From the NCBI GenBank assembly GCA_023055425.1, contig JALGPY010000005.1:9697501-9761500 (forward strand): 64,000 bases of DNA. Direction: 5' to 3'. Under the pieces are notes generated by a model. The model had not been told where the DNA came from. It searched no databases and worked only from the letters and a program-made list of their open reading frames with translations. Of this stretch, positions 20,401 through 30,169 are shown one piece after another. Both the position numbers and the translations under genes were made by a program. The first letter of the stretch is position 1. The number at the start of each line of letters is the position of its first letter. Source of the stretch: Linanthus parryae (Eukaryota; Streptophyta; Magnoliopsida; Ericales; Polemoniaceae).

Positions 20401-21661
20401 AAATTGGAGAGTGCAGGTGATTTGCAATATGTTTGATAAAGTAGCTGCCAAAGCTATTTTGGCCACTAGTCTTTCTTGGAAAGCTGGGAAGAATAAGAGA
20501 GTGTGGCAATGGACAAGAGATGGTGAATATACTGTCAAATCTGGATATAAGACAGCAGTGAGAATCCAAGAGAGTAAGGCAAAAGAGAAAAAGAAAGACT
20601 GCCAAGGTGACACCTCCCACAGTCCAGAGATAGCAGACATCAAACAAATTTGGAAGCTTCAACTCCCCCCTAAGCTTAAACACTTCTGGTGGAGAGTAGT
20701 GAATGGAATTCTTCCAACAAATGCTAATCTAGCAAAGAGAAGGTGCTCAAAGAGCCAGGTTTGTCCTCTATGTCTCACTGATCCAGAAACAATAGAACAT
20801 CTCTTGTTTGCTTGTCACTGGACTGAACCTATATGGTTTGCTAGTGGTCTGTTGAGTAAAGAGGAATTGCAAGATATCACTTCTGTTTCTGGGTGGAATC
20901 TGGAGTTGGCAAAACTCAGAACTAAGGTGAATGGCCATGCTGATTTCATGGAGAGAATTGTCTTCCTATGCTGGGGTATATGGACTGCTAGGAACAATAA
21001 TATTTTTAATCAAGACCCCCTTAACCCCAAAGAGGTGTTGGATTCTACTAATTTGTGGAGGGGTGAGTTTATCAAAGGACTGGCCTGTCAATCTCCCACA
21101 GAGTGCCCTGGAAAGCCCAAACAAGCCACTGCAGCCCCTCACTGGAGACCTCCAGATATTGGTAAGGTGAAACTCAATGTGGATGCAACCTGGAAAAAAG
21201 ATTCACAGTGCTGCACACTAGCTGCTATCCTTAGAGATGAGAAAGGGAAGATGATCTCCTTCTGGACTAGCAGAGGTATGGCTAAGAACCCTTTGACTGC
21301 TGAGCTCATGGCCATAAGATGGGGATCTAAATTAGTTGCAGATAATTTGAGCAACTGTAGTGTGGAGAGTGACTGCCAAACAGCAGTTTGGTTAGTAAAA
21401 AAGAAGAAACCTCCTGACAAAGATGTGGCAGAGCTGGTAGCTGATATCCAGGAGCTGATTCAAAGGCACAATATTGAACTGTTATGGTGTAATAGAAAAT
21501 CAAACCAATGTGCTGATTGGTTAGCTAGTCTAGCTAGTAGGAAGTTGATTTTGAATCAACTGGAGTTTAGTGACAGTAGGTGTTTGCAGTTACTGTTAGA
21601 AGAAGATGCTATTCATTCTGAATCTGATGTAACTAGATCCATCAATGATGATGGTGGTTAA
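17483..21661 (+). CDS. LINE ORF2 polyprotein (endonuclease, RT, zf-RVT, RNase H)
   Basis: The 1392-residue enzyme nicks target DNA and copies the LINE RNA onto it. Domains in order: an apurinic-type endonuclease with SWNCQGLG (about 5-12), LIETK, VGDYND (about 133-138) and SDHCPL; a reverse transcriptase with KLDLNKAYD, LRQGDPLSPYLF and the catalytic FADD at 684-687; a zf-RVT module with CPLC...HLLFAC; and an RVT_3-type RNase H near the C-terminus (LNVDATW, ELMAI, VESDC, NRKSNQCADWLA). Length and order are those of complete plant L1 ORF2. The start ATGTTAG overlaps the ORF1 stop by 7 bases, which suggests coupled termination and reinitiation. No disabling change was seen. Confidence 0.93.
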   Translation: MLVISWNCQGLGRLLTVQQLRGLVTAHRPSLLFLIETKNKRCYMERIRRSMRFPNSVYVEPQGLAGGLCLWWVDGIEVEVLYKTQNAIHTKVLAEDKTVFWSFVYMDPRARVKKRIWEDIKQLSKDIKSPWCLVGDYNDIGSSGEKQGGTQANAWRINQFQSLVNSLGLFEMHFSGPAFTWCNHRPNKVVKERIDKVLYNVEWGVIFPDASLLHELDVGSDHCPLVLNTNKEGVKLPSSFKFEEAWTQHFDCKEVVTRSWEVEVKGSNMYKLEGKLRNTKYNLTAWRRSKVGNSRFHIEAIQKKLASIQAASSENHKEEERRDLLQNLEVLWKREEAYWRQRSRTKCLKLGDKNTKYFHSKTIQRRHRNKILKLKREDGSWTKTEEEVSKELLDYFTSIYQGNTRNELAHTINCVQPQITDAMNTKLVKIPTMEEVKEATCQLGKWKAPGVDGFQGGFYQNYWEVIGLDLYNAVVQFFETGFILKSFNITRIALLPKVTSPEYPKHLRPIGLCTFKYKVISKILANRLKPLLNTIISSTQSAFVPTRSITDNVMITSSIIHQIQSAPINKPNHIVLKLDLNKAYDMLSWSFILQVLKRLGFCQKWCQLVEQCISTVRYKLSLNGKDIGEITPNRGLRQGDPLSPYLFVLAMDVLTKCMEVAVARGEIMGFCTPNDGPVVSSLSFADDIIFFLRAEHLEVSKFLDILNNFGAESGLKMNLQKSGYLLSPRATKEVEKEMQALLKIQRLSEDAIYLGIPMFWGKNRKKAANTINERVMRHLKGWKSLLLSNGGKEILIKAIVQAVPSYIMSTVILPTYLHKSLTAAVRNFWWGNDPEANKINWLAWSKVTNCKEDGGLGFKDFKCFNFALLAKQGWRIATRDDLLISKIYKALYYPNGNFWQAHSGHKSCRMWKDLLKVKPILVADSRWRISSGESVKVFKDRWLWEDIDLTVHCKNGEWNEELTVKELINDHFRNWRVQVICNMFDKVAAKAILATSLSWKAGKNKRVWQWTRDGEYTVKSGYKTAVRIQESKAKEKKKDCQGDTSHSPEIADIKQIWKLQLPPKLKHFWWRVVNGILPTNANLAKRRCSKSQVCPLCLTDPETIEHLLFACHWTEPIWFASGLLSKEELQDITSVSGWNLELAKLRTKVNGHADFMERIVFLCWGIWTARNNNIFNQDPLNPKEVLDSTNLWRGEFIKGLACQSPTECPGKPKQATAAPHWRPPDIGKVKLNVDATWKKDSQCCTLAAILRDEKGKMISFWTSRGMAKNPLTAELMAIRWGSKLVADNLSNCSVESDCQTAVWLVKKKKPPDKDVAELVADIQELIQRHNIELLWCNRKSNQCADWLASLASRKLILNQLEFSDSRCLQLLLEEDAIHSESDVTRSINDDGG

Positions 21662-21717
21662 TTGTTGTTTTCTTGGTTCCTTTTTTAATATAATACCTTT
21701 TGACCAAAAAAAAAAAG

Positions 21718-21859
21718 CTTGTGATTGCGTTGGACGAAATTTTTGGTCTTTCACTTTAGTAGTATCTTCAAGCAACTGAAGAACTTTGCATGGCCTCTTC
21801 TTGCTGTTCTAATAAGTATCTGTTTGATCAAAAAAAAAAAAAAAAAAAACTTGTGATGC
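21718..21859 (+). mobile_element. Second poly-A unit after the LINE (serial insertion or 3' transduction)
   Basis: CTTGTGATTGC (21718-21728) and CTTGTGATGC (21850-21859) bracket about 120 bp ending GTTTGATC plus 20 A. Either another 5'-truncated LINE inserted at the LINE's own 3' flank, or the LINE carried this sequence along by read-through. The left LINE flank CTTGTGA at 15493 fits both. Confidence 0.55.
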
Positions 21860-22011
21860 ATGATTGTCCAGAAAAGTACAATCATCATGACCAATGACTA
21901 ATACCAGTCTGTCCCGTCTCTTTGTTCCAACGGTGATTTGAGTAGCAAATTGATGTAATTTTTTGATAATTTTTTCATGGTATTGTAGAGTAAAAGTTGC
22001 TCTATAATATG

Positions 22012-22552
22012 TAGGACTGCAACTCGGGCGGGCTGGTCGGGTTGGCACCCTTGACGGAGCCTGAGCCCAACTTCGGTCGAGGCTGCCCAAGCCCAGCCCA
22101 GCCCGAGTTAAGAGCATTGCCAACCCGCCCGAGCCCAAATTCGTAGAAATCAATTCGGGATCGGGCTGAATTCGGGCTAGTACATTAAACTTTATACCTT
22201 CATTAATACATAAGAGAATAATAAATTATTGGTAAAAAAAGAAAATTAACTTGTTCAAAAACTAAAACTATGATTAAAAGCGCTAATAATCAAAAGAAAC
22301 AAACATATTTGTCTTAAATGTGCTACATAATTATCTCAAAAGGTAATATTTATAGGTGGTTGTCATGCAAATCGGGCAATTCGGGTTAGCCCGTCGTTTA
22401 ATATTTGTGCCCAAGCCCGACCCTAATTGCAATTCGGTTGGAGAATTTATGTCCAAGCCCGTCCAAATTACTAAAACTACATGTCCGGGCCCTATTTTAT
22501 TTCGGGCTGGGCTCGGTTTGGTCGGGTTCAACCCGCCCAAGTTGCACCCCTA
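22012..22552. mobile_element. Small hAT element
   Basis: Starts TAGGACTGCAACTCGGGCGG and ends CGCCCAAGTTGCACCCCTA (inverted repeats), with a perfect 8-bp TSD ATAATATG (22004-22011 and 22553-22560). The subterminal regions are rich in CGGGC motifs. No transposase. It split the centre of a Stowaway-like palindrome, whose halves can be read on either side. Confidence 0.85.
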
Positions 22553-22560
22553 ATAATATG

Positions 22561-23870
22561 GTGAAAAAATTATTAAAAAATCGTATTATTTTTTTATCCA
22601 AATCACCCGGTCAAAGTGACCCAGATACGAGTCAAAAAAAGTCAAATGGGAACAAAGAGACGGAACAGGCAAAACCTTTAAAATTAGTTATTGACTGCTC
22701 CAGTATTAGGATTGGTCAGTATTCAGCTTACGAATATAGATCAAATAACGAATTATCATGATTTAGGGTTCAGGCGAGCAATCTATTTTCTCAGGCCAAC
22801 CAATACACAGTGAGTCCAGTTGAGGAAATCTGTTGATAACAAGCAATTATTACTGTATATTTGACGGAGAACCATTAGTGACAATGCATTCAGATGGGAA
22901 AGAGGAGAAATTTTCTAGTGCTTCAAAAGAGCATCTATGGGTGTGTGCCAATCACTTAAGAAGTGATAGGCTGCACTGACAGTTTGTGTAAATATAATAA
23001 TTTAATTGGAATTAAGAGCACCACGTGGTGTTCTAATGGAACACTGGAAAATTTCTCGGGAAAGAGACCAGGAAATATCCCAACTTCTATAACATTCATA
23101 GGAACTTATTTTCACTAGTTAGGTGCACGTGCTATGCACATGGCATGGTCCTTTCTCAAAAGTAAAATGTACGGAATTATTTGAGCATCACTTTAAAATA
23201 AAATGCAAGCTTTGATAAGAAGTACCTAAATGGAAAAATACCTGGAACTCTGTAAAAATAAATTATAAATAAATTAGTAAGAGGTCTAATTTTTACATTA
23301 CATGGCTGTCCTGTGATAAGTCCCCTCTCAAAACTGCCATTTTGCATCCCTTTGTTGCAAGCCCACACCGAATTCCAGGGAGAGATGATGAGATTAAAAG
23401 GGACAGTAAAGGACCCCGCATAAATGGAGTAGCACGTGTCGGCCTCCCCACACCATATGGAGCCCCCAAATTAGGCATTCCAAATCAACCCCTATCCTGA
23501 CACAAATTTTGGAAGGAGTCGATCTCATGGAATACCTACTGGTCCTCAGAGAGATAGGAGATCTAACCATGTGTCCTTCCTGTGTCCTCCTTCATTTTTG
23601 TATTTGTTATAAATATCATGATTCTTTATGCATTGAAAACATTACAATCCCTCTCCTAAAAAAACATTACAATCCCTATTTAGTGTTAGGATTGAAAATC
23701 TTCAGCCAGATTGTGCTGATATAGTGATATGTACTCTCTCTCCCTCTGTCATTATGCTACAGCCTCACTGTAATGCCAAGAATGTCATGTTCCTACACAT
23801 ATTATAACCTTCATGCAACTAAAAAGGCCTAAGAAAGAAAATGAAATCTTGTTTGAAGTAGTACAAATAG
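22561..23870. other. Intergenic region, no gene recognised
   Basis: AT-rich sequence with several short chance frames. A tail-only retro-insertion lies at 23653-23663. A CACCACGTGGTG palindrome lies near 23020. No coding homology could be recognised. Confidence 0.4.
23653..23663 (+). mobile_element. Tail-only retro-insertion (11 bp, 14-bp TSD)
   Basis: CTCCT plus poly(A) is bracketed by the perfect 14-bp repeat ACATTACAATCCCT (23639-23652 and 23664-23677). Confidence 0.55.
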
Positions 23871-23877
23871 AAGCTGT

Positions 23878-24745
23878 AATAATCCACTTACCACCCTCAG
23901 CCTCAACACTCTATTGTTAACACTTCCAGTTTATGATTGCTAAAAATATCTCCAGCAATTCGGTAAATTTTCTGTTAAAAAGTTAACTCCGCGAGGGGTA
24001 TAGTTGGCGGTAGTTGGCGGTGGTAATATCAACGACTTTCTTGTTGGGCTGAAGCAGATCCGAAATCTCCATTAAAGAGGTCTGGACTTTGCCTTGAGAC
24101 GAGATCGGAATCCCCCTCTCTCTCTCTCTCTCATCAGATGACAAACTGATATTTTTGGGTGGACTAGGTTTGACTTTGCTGAAAATCGATTGTTGGGTTG
24201 GATGGATTTTATTTGGGGGTTTCGATTGGGTGAAGTCAAAGATGGAGATGGATGTACTGAATGGTGATGGGTTGCCGGTGTTGGGCGTGGCAGCGATGTC
24301 GGTGTTGTAGCAGTGGTGGTGGTTATCTTCTTCTTCTCATCCTCCACTGCCTTTTCCCTATCGATGGTGGTGTGATGAGATTTATGATGGTGGTGGGTGT
24401 GTGTTTTGGGTGGAGGTTGTGATGATGCCGGAAATATGTCGCCGAATTCTGGGTTTGTTGGTGATAGCGGCGGTGCTATGGTTGTGCTGCTGGTAGTGCT
24501 AATGGCGGTGGTGATGGTGGTATAATTGGTGTTCATATTATTTTAGTTGATCATTTTGCCCCTCGATATCCGTTAACTAACAGAAACTTTTGGACGGAAT
24601 CTACCCAAGTTTGTTTGTAATCAACAACTGGAAGGGGATTTCTCAAAAAAAAAAACAACTCGAGGGGGAAATAAGACGGTTTCGAAACTGGAAGTGGGAA
24701 CTGGATCATTACCCCAAACTGGAAGTGGATGATTAGTAATTGACC
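23878..24745. mobile_element. Mutator-like TIR element 3
   Basis: The left (about 23878-24005) and right (about 24545-24745) ends are imperfect inverted copies that share CCACTTCCAGTTT, TTCTGTTA, GTTAAC and CGAGGGG motifs in matching order. As in elements 1 and 2, each end repeats a short CCACTTCCAGTTT-type unit. The interior, read on the minus strand, is a CCACCA- and CT-rich leader-like sequence with an ATG at 24536 and a low-complexity frame (Thr/Ser/His/Pro-rich). No transposase. The exact ends and TSD are unclear. Confidence 0.5.
24638..24655 (+). mobile_element. Tail-only retro-insertion in the right TIR of element 3
   Basis: ATTTCTC plus 11 A lies between CAACTGGAAGGGG and CAACTCGAGGGGG (11 of 13 match). 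Confidence 0.4.
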
Positions 24746-26137
24746 CAAGATTATTTCACATAGCAGAGTAAAAGGAAAGGAAAAGAGACAACAACATACC
24801 CATTACCTATGCTCAACAATGGAGTCATGTCCTCTCCCCTTTATTCTCGACTGATAATGATAAGTCAGCCTGAACCACCTTAATGAGAATGACGATCGTG
24901 TGTGAATGTTTCGGACAAGTTACCTATGTTATCCTGACTCTTTTCAATCTTGGTACCGCACTATGACTGACATAAAACTTGCAGATAAGAGTGCGATCGG
25001 GTCGGCCCTGTTCTCAAATGCCCTTCACACTCCCATGTCCTAAATCATGATAACATAATCAGATACTAGCAAACACTGCCATTCTTTTTTGAGGTCAAAA
25101 AAGTAATCTTAAATTTGGTTTAGATCGAAATGAGAATCACAATCACATTGTTTCCAAGCTTGAGTGTCGCTGGAAGTTAAATTTTAGAAAGTAGGCAAAT
25201 CCGATTATTCAATATAATAACGAATAATAGCACATGCACCCGATTCCAGGCTACCTAGCGAGTTCCAAGCATCATCATGTAGACCGCAACATGAGAGGGA
25301 TTTAGTATAGTTAACCCGGCCCGACCCGCGGGGGGACCCCGGTTCCTAGACCATGGGCCAAGCCATCTGTGTTACTCAGACGGATTGCGTTACTTCTTTT
25401 GATGAGAGGCAACGTTTCAGTAAGTTTTTCTATTGACTGACATGTAATTGTAAGATATAACAGGTATGAGATGGTTTGATCGGGGTATTTTTGAGACTTT
25501 AAAAAATTAGTAACAGTTTTGGTTAGGAGTACCTTCAGTATAGTAGAGATTAGCCGACCTTTGGCCATTAGGTTTATGGACCTGAGTACCTGACAGTGAT
25601 GCGGAGCAAGGAGTAAAAAAGTTATTTGGTCCAACCCGCTCTAATACCTTTACACAACCCACAGCCATAAGACCCTCTAAACACATTGGAGCACCAATCA
25701 TCCCTTTCTGTCACAGACCTGGTGTCGATTCAAGTAATGACACAATACCATATTCACCGTACAACTATCCAAACCACTTCATCGGTCAATTCAACAACAA
25801 ATTACATTTGCCAAAGATGTTCCCTGGAAAGTTTCCACAACATAAGAAGCCGTTCCAGCGTATGTTTCCTTTCTCATCTCAAAATATCTCACACTTCTCT
25901 TTCATTTTCCCTAGGTAGTACTCCCTCATCCAACACAAAAGCTATCTTCTTCTAAAGTTGCAGTAGAATAAACCCACTAATTCAGAACTATTCCCAAGTC
26001 TCAACAATTGGCATTGATCTTTTTATTTGTCAGAATTGGCATCAATCTCTGAAAAAAAACATTTTTCATACCAGTCTCGTATAAACATACAACTATTCTA
26101 GGGTACAAAAACCAGCCATCAAAACCTGCTAACAGTA
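24746..26137. other. Intergenic region, no gene recognised
   Basis: Mixed-composition DNA with short chance frames on both strands. No domain motif, terminal repeat or RNA gene could be supported. Confidence 0.35.
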
Positions 26138-26250
26138 ACGGGCCGCCCGGTGCACGAAGCTCCTGCTTTAGGGGTCCGACCCACTTTAGGGTTCTATTGT
26201 ACGCAGCCTTACATTGCATTTCTGCAAAAGGATGTGTCCACCTAGGACAT
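26138..26250 (-). mobile_element. Au-like SINE fragment
   Basis: The minus strand reads AAGGCTGCGTACAATAGA and then GGAGCTTCGTGCACCGGGC, the hallmark blocks of the Au SINE family found across flowering plants. The tRNA-like head with box A and box B is degraded or lost, so only the 3' half is clear. Confidence 0.7.
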
Positions 26251-27599
26251 AATTCTGTATATGGGACTAAACTAAAACATGATTTGACCAATCTGGAAAC
26301 TTAAAGATTGTTTATAAGCAGGAGAAGCATGTTAGCAACTAAAGAAAAGAACCGTATATTGAACAGGCTCCTGATAGATATTTAAACAGCTTCCAAATGG
26401 TATAGAGGCACGTGTTAATAAGTTATGGTGACAAATGTAAATGTCAGTTGGCGCCGAAAACAGAGATCCATAAAAGAAATAAAATTCGGACATACAAACA
26501 AAATAAAAAATAACCATGAAAGAGCCACAAACTAAGAGAAGAATAACTTATTACTTGGATCCTTGATTAGTGATGCACGCACTATTTGAAATCAAATGAA
26601 ACCAGCCTCCTCTTTTTGAAATCAAGCAACCATCCTCTGGGCTTCGCAGCAAGTTACCGCTCTTCCAAAAAATAATTGACAGATCCAGAAACACCAGCTG
26701 AGGACGGGAGAAGTGGGGTTATTATAGAAGCGGCAAGATGCAAATATGAACAGTGAACTGATCAATTACGACAATCAGGGTGAAGATGTATCTCGAGGAG
26801 TCGACTTGCAAAGTAACCTGTTTCAAACAACATTTGATAAAGAAGGGTATTATTTGTAAAGTACACTTCTCGTTAAGGGCACATCTGTACAAGAAAAATA
26901 TTAGGAACAATTTCCCGTCTTTGTCCCAATATCTATTTGTAGAGGAAGAATCACAGTAGTTTCTCAGCTTGCCGGCCACTCTATTTCGCGAGTCGTAAAT
27001 GGGGTCAGTTTGGTAGAATGGATGCATTTGGTTTCTGGATTAATAAACAAATAGACACAACTACCCTCACACTTTTTTTATATTAAATTAGATATGGGTC
27101 TTCATTTTCTATAGTTCTCTGGTTATTTAGTCCTAGAGTTCATTTGATATTTTGCAGACCTTCCTTTCAGTACTTTTGACGTGAACAGTTTTATAAAACT
27201 CAGTTAACACACATTTCGGTATATTTCATGCTCTTATTATTTAGAATCAACCATATTTTGTGGTGCGCTTTCCTTAGTTGACTATATTTTACTATCAGTT
27301 ACTCAACATTTCATCAAATGAATTATACTTAGAAGGTAGTTAGCTTGTGGGTCTAATATGATTTTTATAAGCATATTAACTATGGTACAACGAGGGCATT
27401 TATGCAATTTCATATAAGTTTTAAACCTACCACCAATGACCAGACTCGTTTCTTCAAAACCATCACCAAACACATCGGTTTAACACAATCTACAAAAAAA
27501 AAAAAAAAAAAAAAAAATCAAAACCAGGATCTCAAATTACTGGAATATAGTGGGAAATGAAGTGACACGTGATCTTGAAGTATTTTAAGGAGAGGATAT
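26251..27599. other. Intergenic region with a long poly-A tract
   Basis: Nothing coding is recognised. A run of about 24 A at 27494-27517 probably marks the end of an old retrotransposon insertion, but no matching TSD could be read. A 101-residue minus frame at 26722-27027 shows no motif. Confidence 0.35.
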
Positions 27600-28110
27600 A
27601 AGAAGTATAGATACAAGATGCCTTGCCTTCATTCCAAAAACGAAGTGTCCCAAAACTGTGGCAGGAGTATAAACCCATAAGCTTATACAATGTTATTACC
27701 TACAATATTATTACAAAAGTGCAAGAAACCAGATTGAAGAATTTCCTTTATATGGGGATTGATGATTCTCAGTTTGCTTATAAGTCCCACAGAGTTATTG
27801 TGGACAATGATTTCATCTGTTTGAAACGATATTAAACACCAGAGAAGTGTAAAGGGGTTGTTTTCACTAAAATTGGAGATGTCCAAAGCCTATGACAGAA
27901 TGTGGGTTTCCCCGCTAAAGTGTTTGCTCAACTTGGATTTATTTCAGCTTCTGCGGACAGACTAAAGGTTGCATTCAGACTGTTTATTTCCATTATACAT
28001 AACAGAAATCGGATTTGAGATTTTAACCCAACAAGAAGTGTAAGACAGGGAGATCCCCTTCCTCCCTATATGCTTCTTAAGGTTTCTGAAGGTCTCACTG
28101 GTATATGATG
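27600..28110 (+). pseudogene. LINE reverse transcriptase remnant, first part
   Basis: Across shifting frames the plus strand reads RT signatures: IPKTKCPK, a block ending IITKVQETRLKN (palm 1 neighbourhood, normally KIIAKVLANRLK), SQFAYKSHRVIVDN (normally SAFVPGRSITDN), LKMSKAYDRM (normally DMSKAYDR), and SVRQGDPLPPYM followed by VSEGLT. Several stops and frameshifts make it inactive. The next RT motif in a LINE, FADD, is found 2 kb away at about 30265, so the two parts probably belong to one element broken by later insertions. Confidence 0.7.
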
Positions 28111-28349
28111 CAGGGAGATTCTCATAGTATCCACAATTGTGGATTAGTGGTATTTGTCTTTGATCAATCTGTCCATAGAAAAACTAGTCGGACAAAATGA
28201 TTCACTGGACAGAAGCATATATGATTTTTGGGTCTAGTTAGGAGCTATGCTAATTTCAGTTCTGATGCTTATCCAGATGAATATGGGCCCTACCAGCAAC
28301 TATAACCTGCAGGTTAGTGGCACCAACATGCAGCTTAAAAGCCTGGAGC

Positions 28350-29515
28350 TTGTTTTTTGGTTATAACTGAGAAATAAAAAACTTAAACAGCCATTCTAAC
28401 ACACCCTAGGCCTGATTGATCTGCAGAGAGAGCATTCAAACAGAACTGAAGAAGTTGATACAAAATAGTACTACTACTAAGGTCTATATCACATTTAGCA
28501 GCAAGCAGATCAGCAATTTGGTTTCCTTCTCTCCACACATGAATTAGAGTACTTTGGGAGCTGCTCAGCATGTTCCTAATTTGCTCATTGAAAGAACAGA
28601 AGGGCATTGAAGAATTTCCCTTGGTTATCAACTCAATAGCTTCCTGTGAATCAGACTCCACCAGATCATTGTTAAAGCCCAGAAATTCTAAATTTTCAAA
28701 CATTCCAAAATGGCCCAGAGTTCCACATTGAGAACAGAGACGACACCAATGCACTTTTGAAAACCCCGCTTCCAGCTACCCAAATTATCTCTGCACACAC
28801 CTCCAATGGCCATAATCCCATCAGGATGGATAAGACCACAGTCCACATTCAGTTTGACAGAATTCAAAGGGGGTTTAGTAAAAGTTACCAGAATGGGTTT
28901 CTGTAGAAGTCTTGCAGCATCAAAAGAAAGATCTTGGTGCACTCTTCTAGCTTGATTCATCAACACCCTCACAGCATCATTTAGAACCTTGAACCCTTGA
29001 ACACGGGTCATTTTATTGTGCCAAAGCCAAACATGAGCAATGGTATAAGAAAAAAGAATATGCCAAGGGATGCCTGCCACCATCACATCACCTTTCTTTT
29101 GCAAATTCAGATACCACTCAACCCACTCTTGAGTACTTAGAGAAAAGAAATCAGAACAACCAACATTAGGAATAAATTCTTCCCAAATGTTCTTAACCCA
29201 ATAGCAGTCTCTAACTGCATGAATTGAGTCTTCACAAAGATATGGTGACAGAAAGGGCAAGTTGCATCTTGAGACATACCTCTCACAGAGAATAGTTTTT
29301 TGGTTGCTAACCTCTCATGTTTGAGGAGCCATAAGAGAGTTTTCCATCTATGAAAACCTTTACTTCTCCAAATGGTTTTCCAATCCTTTCTAGCTTCAGC
29401 ATCAATCTGTCTTGAGCTCAGCTCTTCATATCCAGAAGCAACACTATAAATCCCCATTAGAATTTGACAGCCATACCTTCCTGTCATGAGCATTTTCACT
29501 GGGATTGAGTGATAC
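28350..29515 (-). pseudogene. LINE 3' fragment on the minus strand (zf-RVT and RNase H)
   Basis: Three overlapping minus frames (29137-29499, 28688-29260, 28383-28754) together give the end of an L1 ORF2. The zf-RVT region has GYEELSS, WRSKGFHRWKTLLWLLKHER and CPFCHH...EDSIHAVRDC. The RNase H has SVKLNVDCGL, GGVCRDNLGSW, LNVELWAILECL, VESDSQEAIELI and VWREGNQIADLLAA. Frameshifts separate the frames, so it is not functional. It interrupts the plus-strand LINE remnant. A short T-tract near 28350 may be the relic of its poly(A). Confidence 0.75.
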
Positions 29516-29830
29516 GGACACCAACCCGTATCAGGACACAGCGTGGGAATCCAATGCGTCGTGGTTAATTAATTTAGTCATTTATTTTAATTATTTATTA
29601 AGAGTTTAGGAAATACTTTATTTTTTGGGGGGTTTTATCGTTATTAGGTAAATTGTTAGAGGGGTCTTGGGTAGTTAGTTGCTTAGCCATTAGTATTTAA
29701 AGACGTGTCCGGGTCAGTTTATTTTAAATGAATGAATGATGAAGAATTAAGTTAATTTAGTAAAAACCCTTGTTTTGGAGATCTCAGCTTCCCGAATTGC
29801 TGAATTGGAGACCGAAGCTTCTCGAACTGC
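29505..29830. repeat. Possible LTR fragment
   Basis: Begins TGATACGG...CCGTATCA, is AT-rich, has TATTTAAAG followed by an AATGAATGAATG tract, and ends with GAGACCGAAGCTTC-type sequence. This resembles the layout of a plant LTR (promoter, then a transcribed R/U5). No second LTR, primer site or TSD was found, so this is tentative. Confidence 0.25.
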
Positions 29831-30169
29831 TTCTTCCATCGATAGTAGTAGCTATCATTGAGAGTAACTGAAAGAAGTTGTATAAAATATTACCAGGTAA
29901 CTTCCCTTCTTGCAAATGAATTTCAAGCCTCCTCAGGCACCCAAAAGTCAGCATAAATAGGGATACTGTAAATACCCTCAAGTAAGTTGAATTATGTATT
30001 GAACCTTGTAAGGTAAAGAACCTAGAGTTCTCTTGGGTTGTCACCCTAGAAACCGAGAGTTCTACATTCCAACTTCAGTTTCTTTTTTTAGAGAAAAATC
30101 CCACTTCACTTTACTATATCTCATGGCCTTGCTATATTGTTCTTCGATTAATCTTCCTTGAAGGTGTAT

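Larger units (their letters stand above)
15500..21716 (+). mobile_element. Full-length L1-type LINE, both ORFs open
   Basis: A leader of about 250 bp is followed by ORF1 (15750-17489), ORF2 (17483-21661), a short 3'UTR and poly(A) at 21706-21716. The candidate TSD is CTTGTGA (15493-15499), repeated after the poly(A) at 21718 and again after a second poly(A) at 21850. Neither ORF has a premature stop or frameshift, so this copy may be recently inserted or even active. It sits about 30 bp right of the hAT-like element. Its base composition is more even than the surrounding AT-rich DNA. Confidence 0.88.

Noticed and set aside
24072..24536. 154-residue minus frame rich in Thr, Ser, His and Pro
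   Set aside because: Low-complexity translation of a CCACCA/CT-rich segment in a TIR element; no start-to-domain evidence.
26722..27027. 101-residue minus frame
   Set aside because: No recognisable domain, no conserved neighbour and no splice or promoter context.
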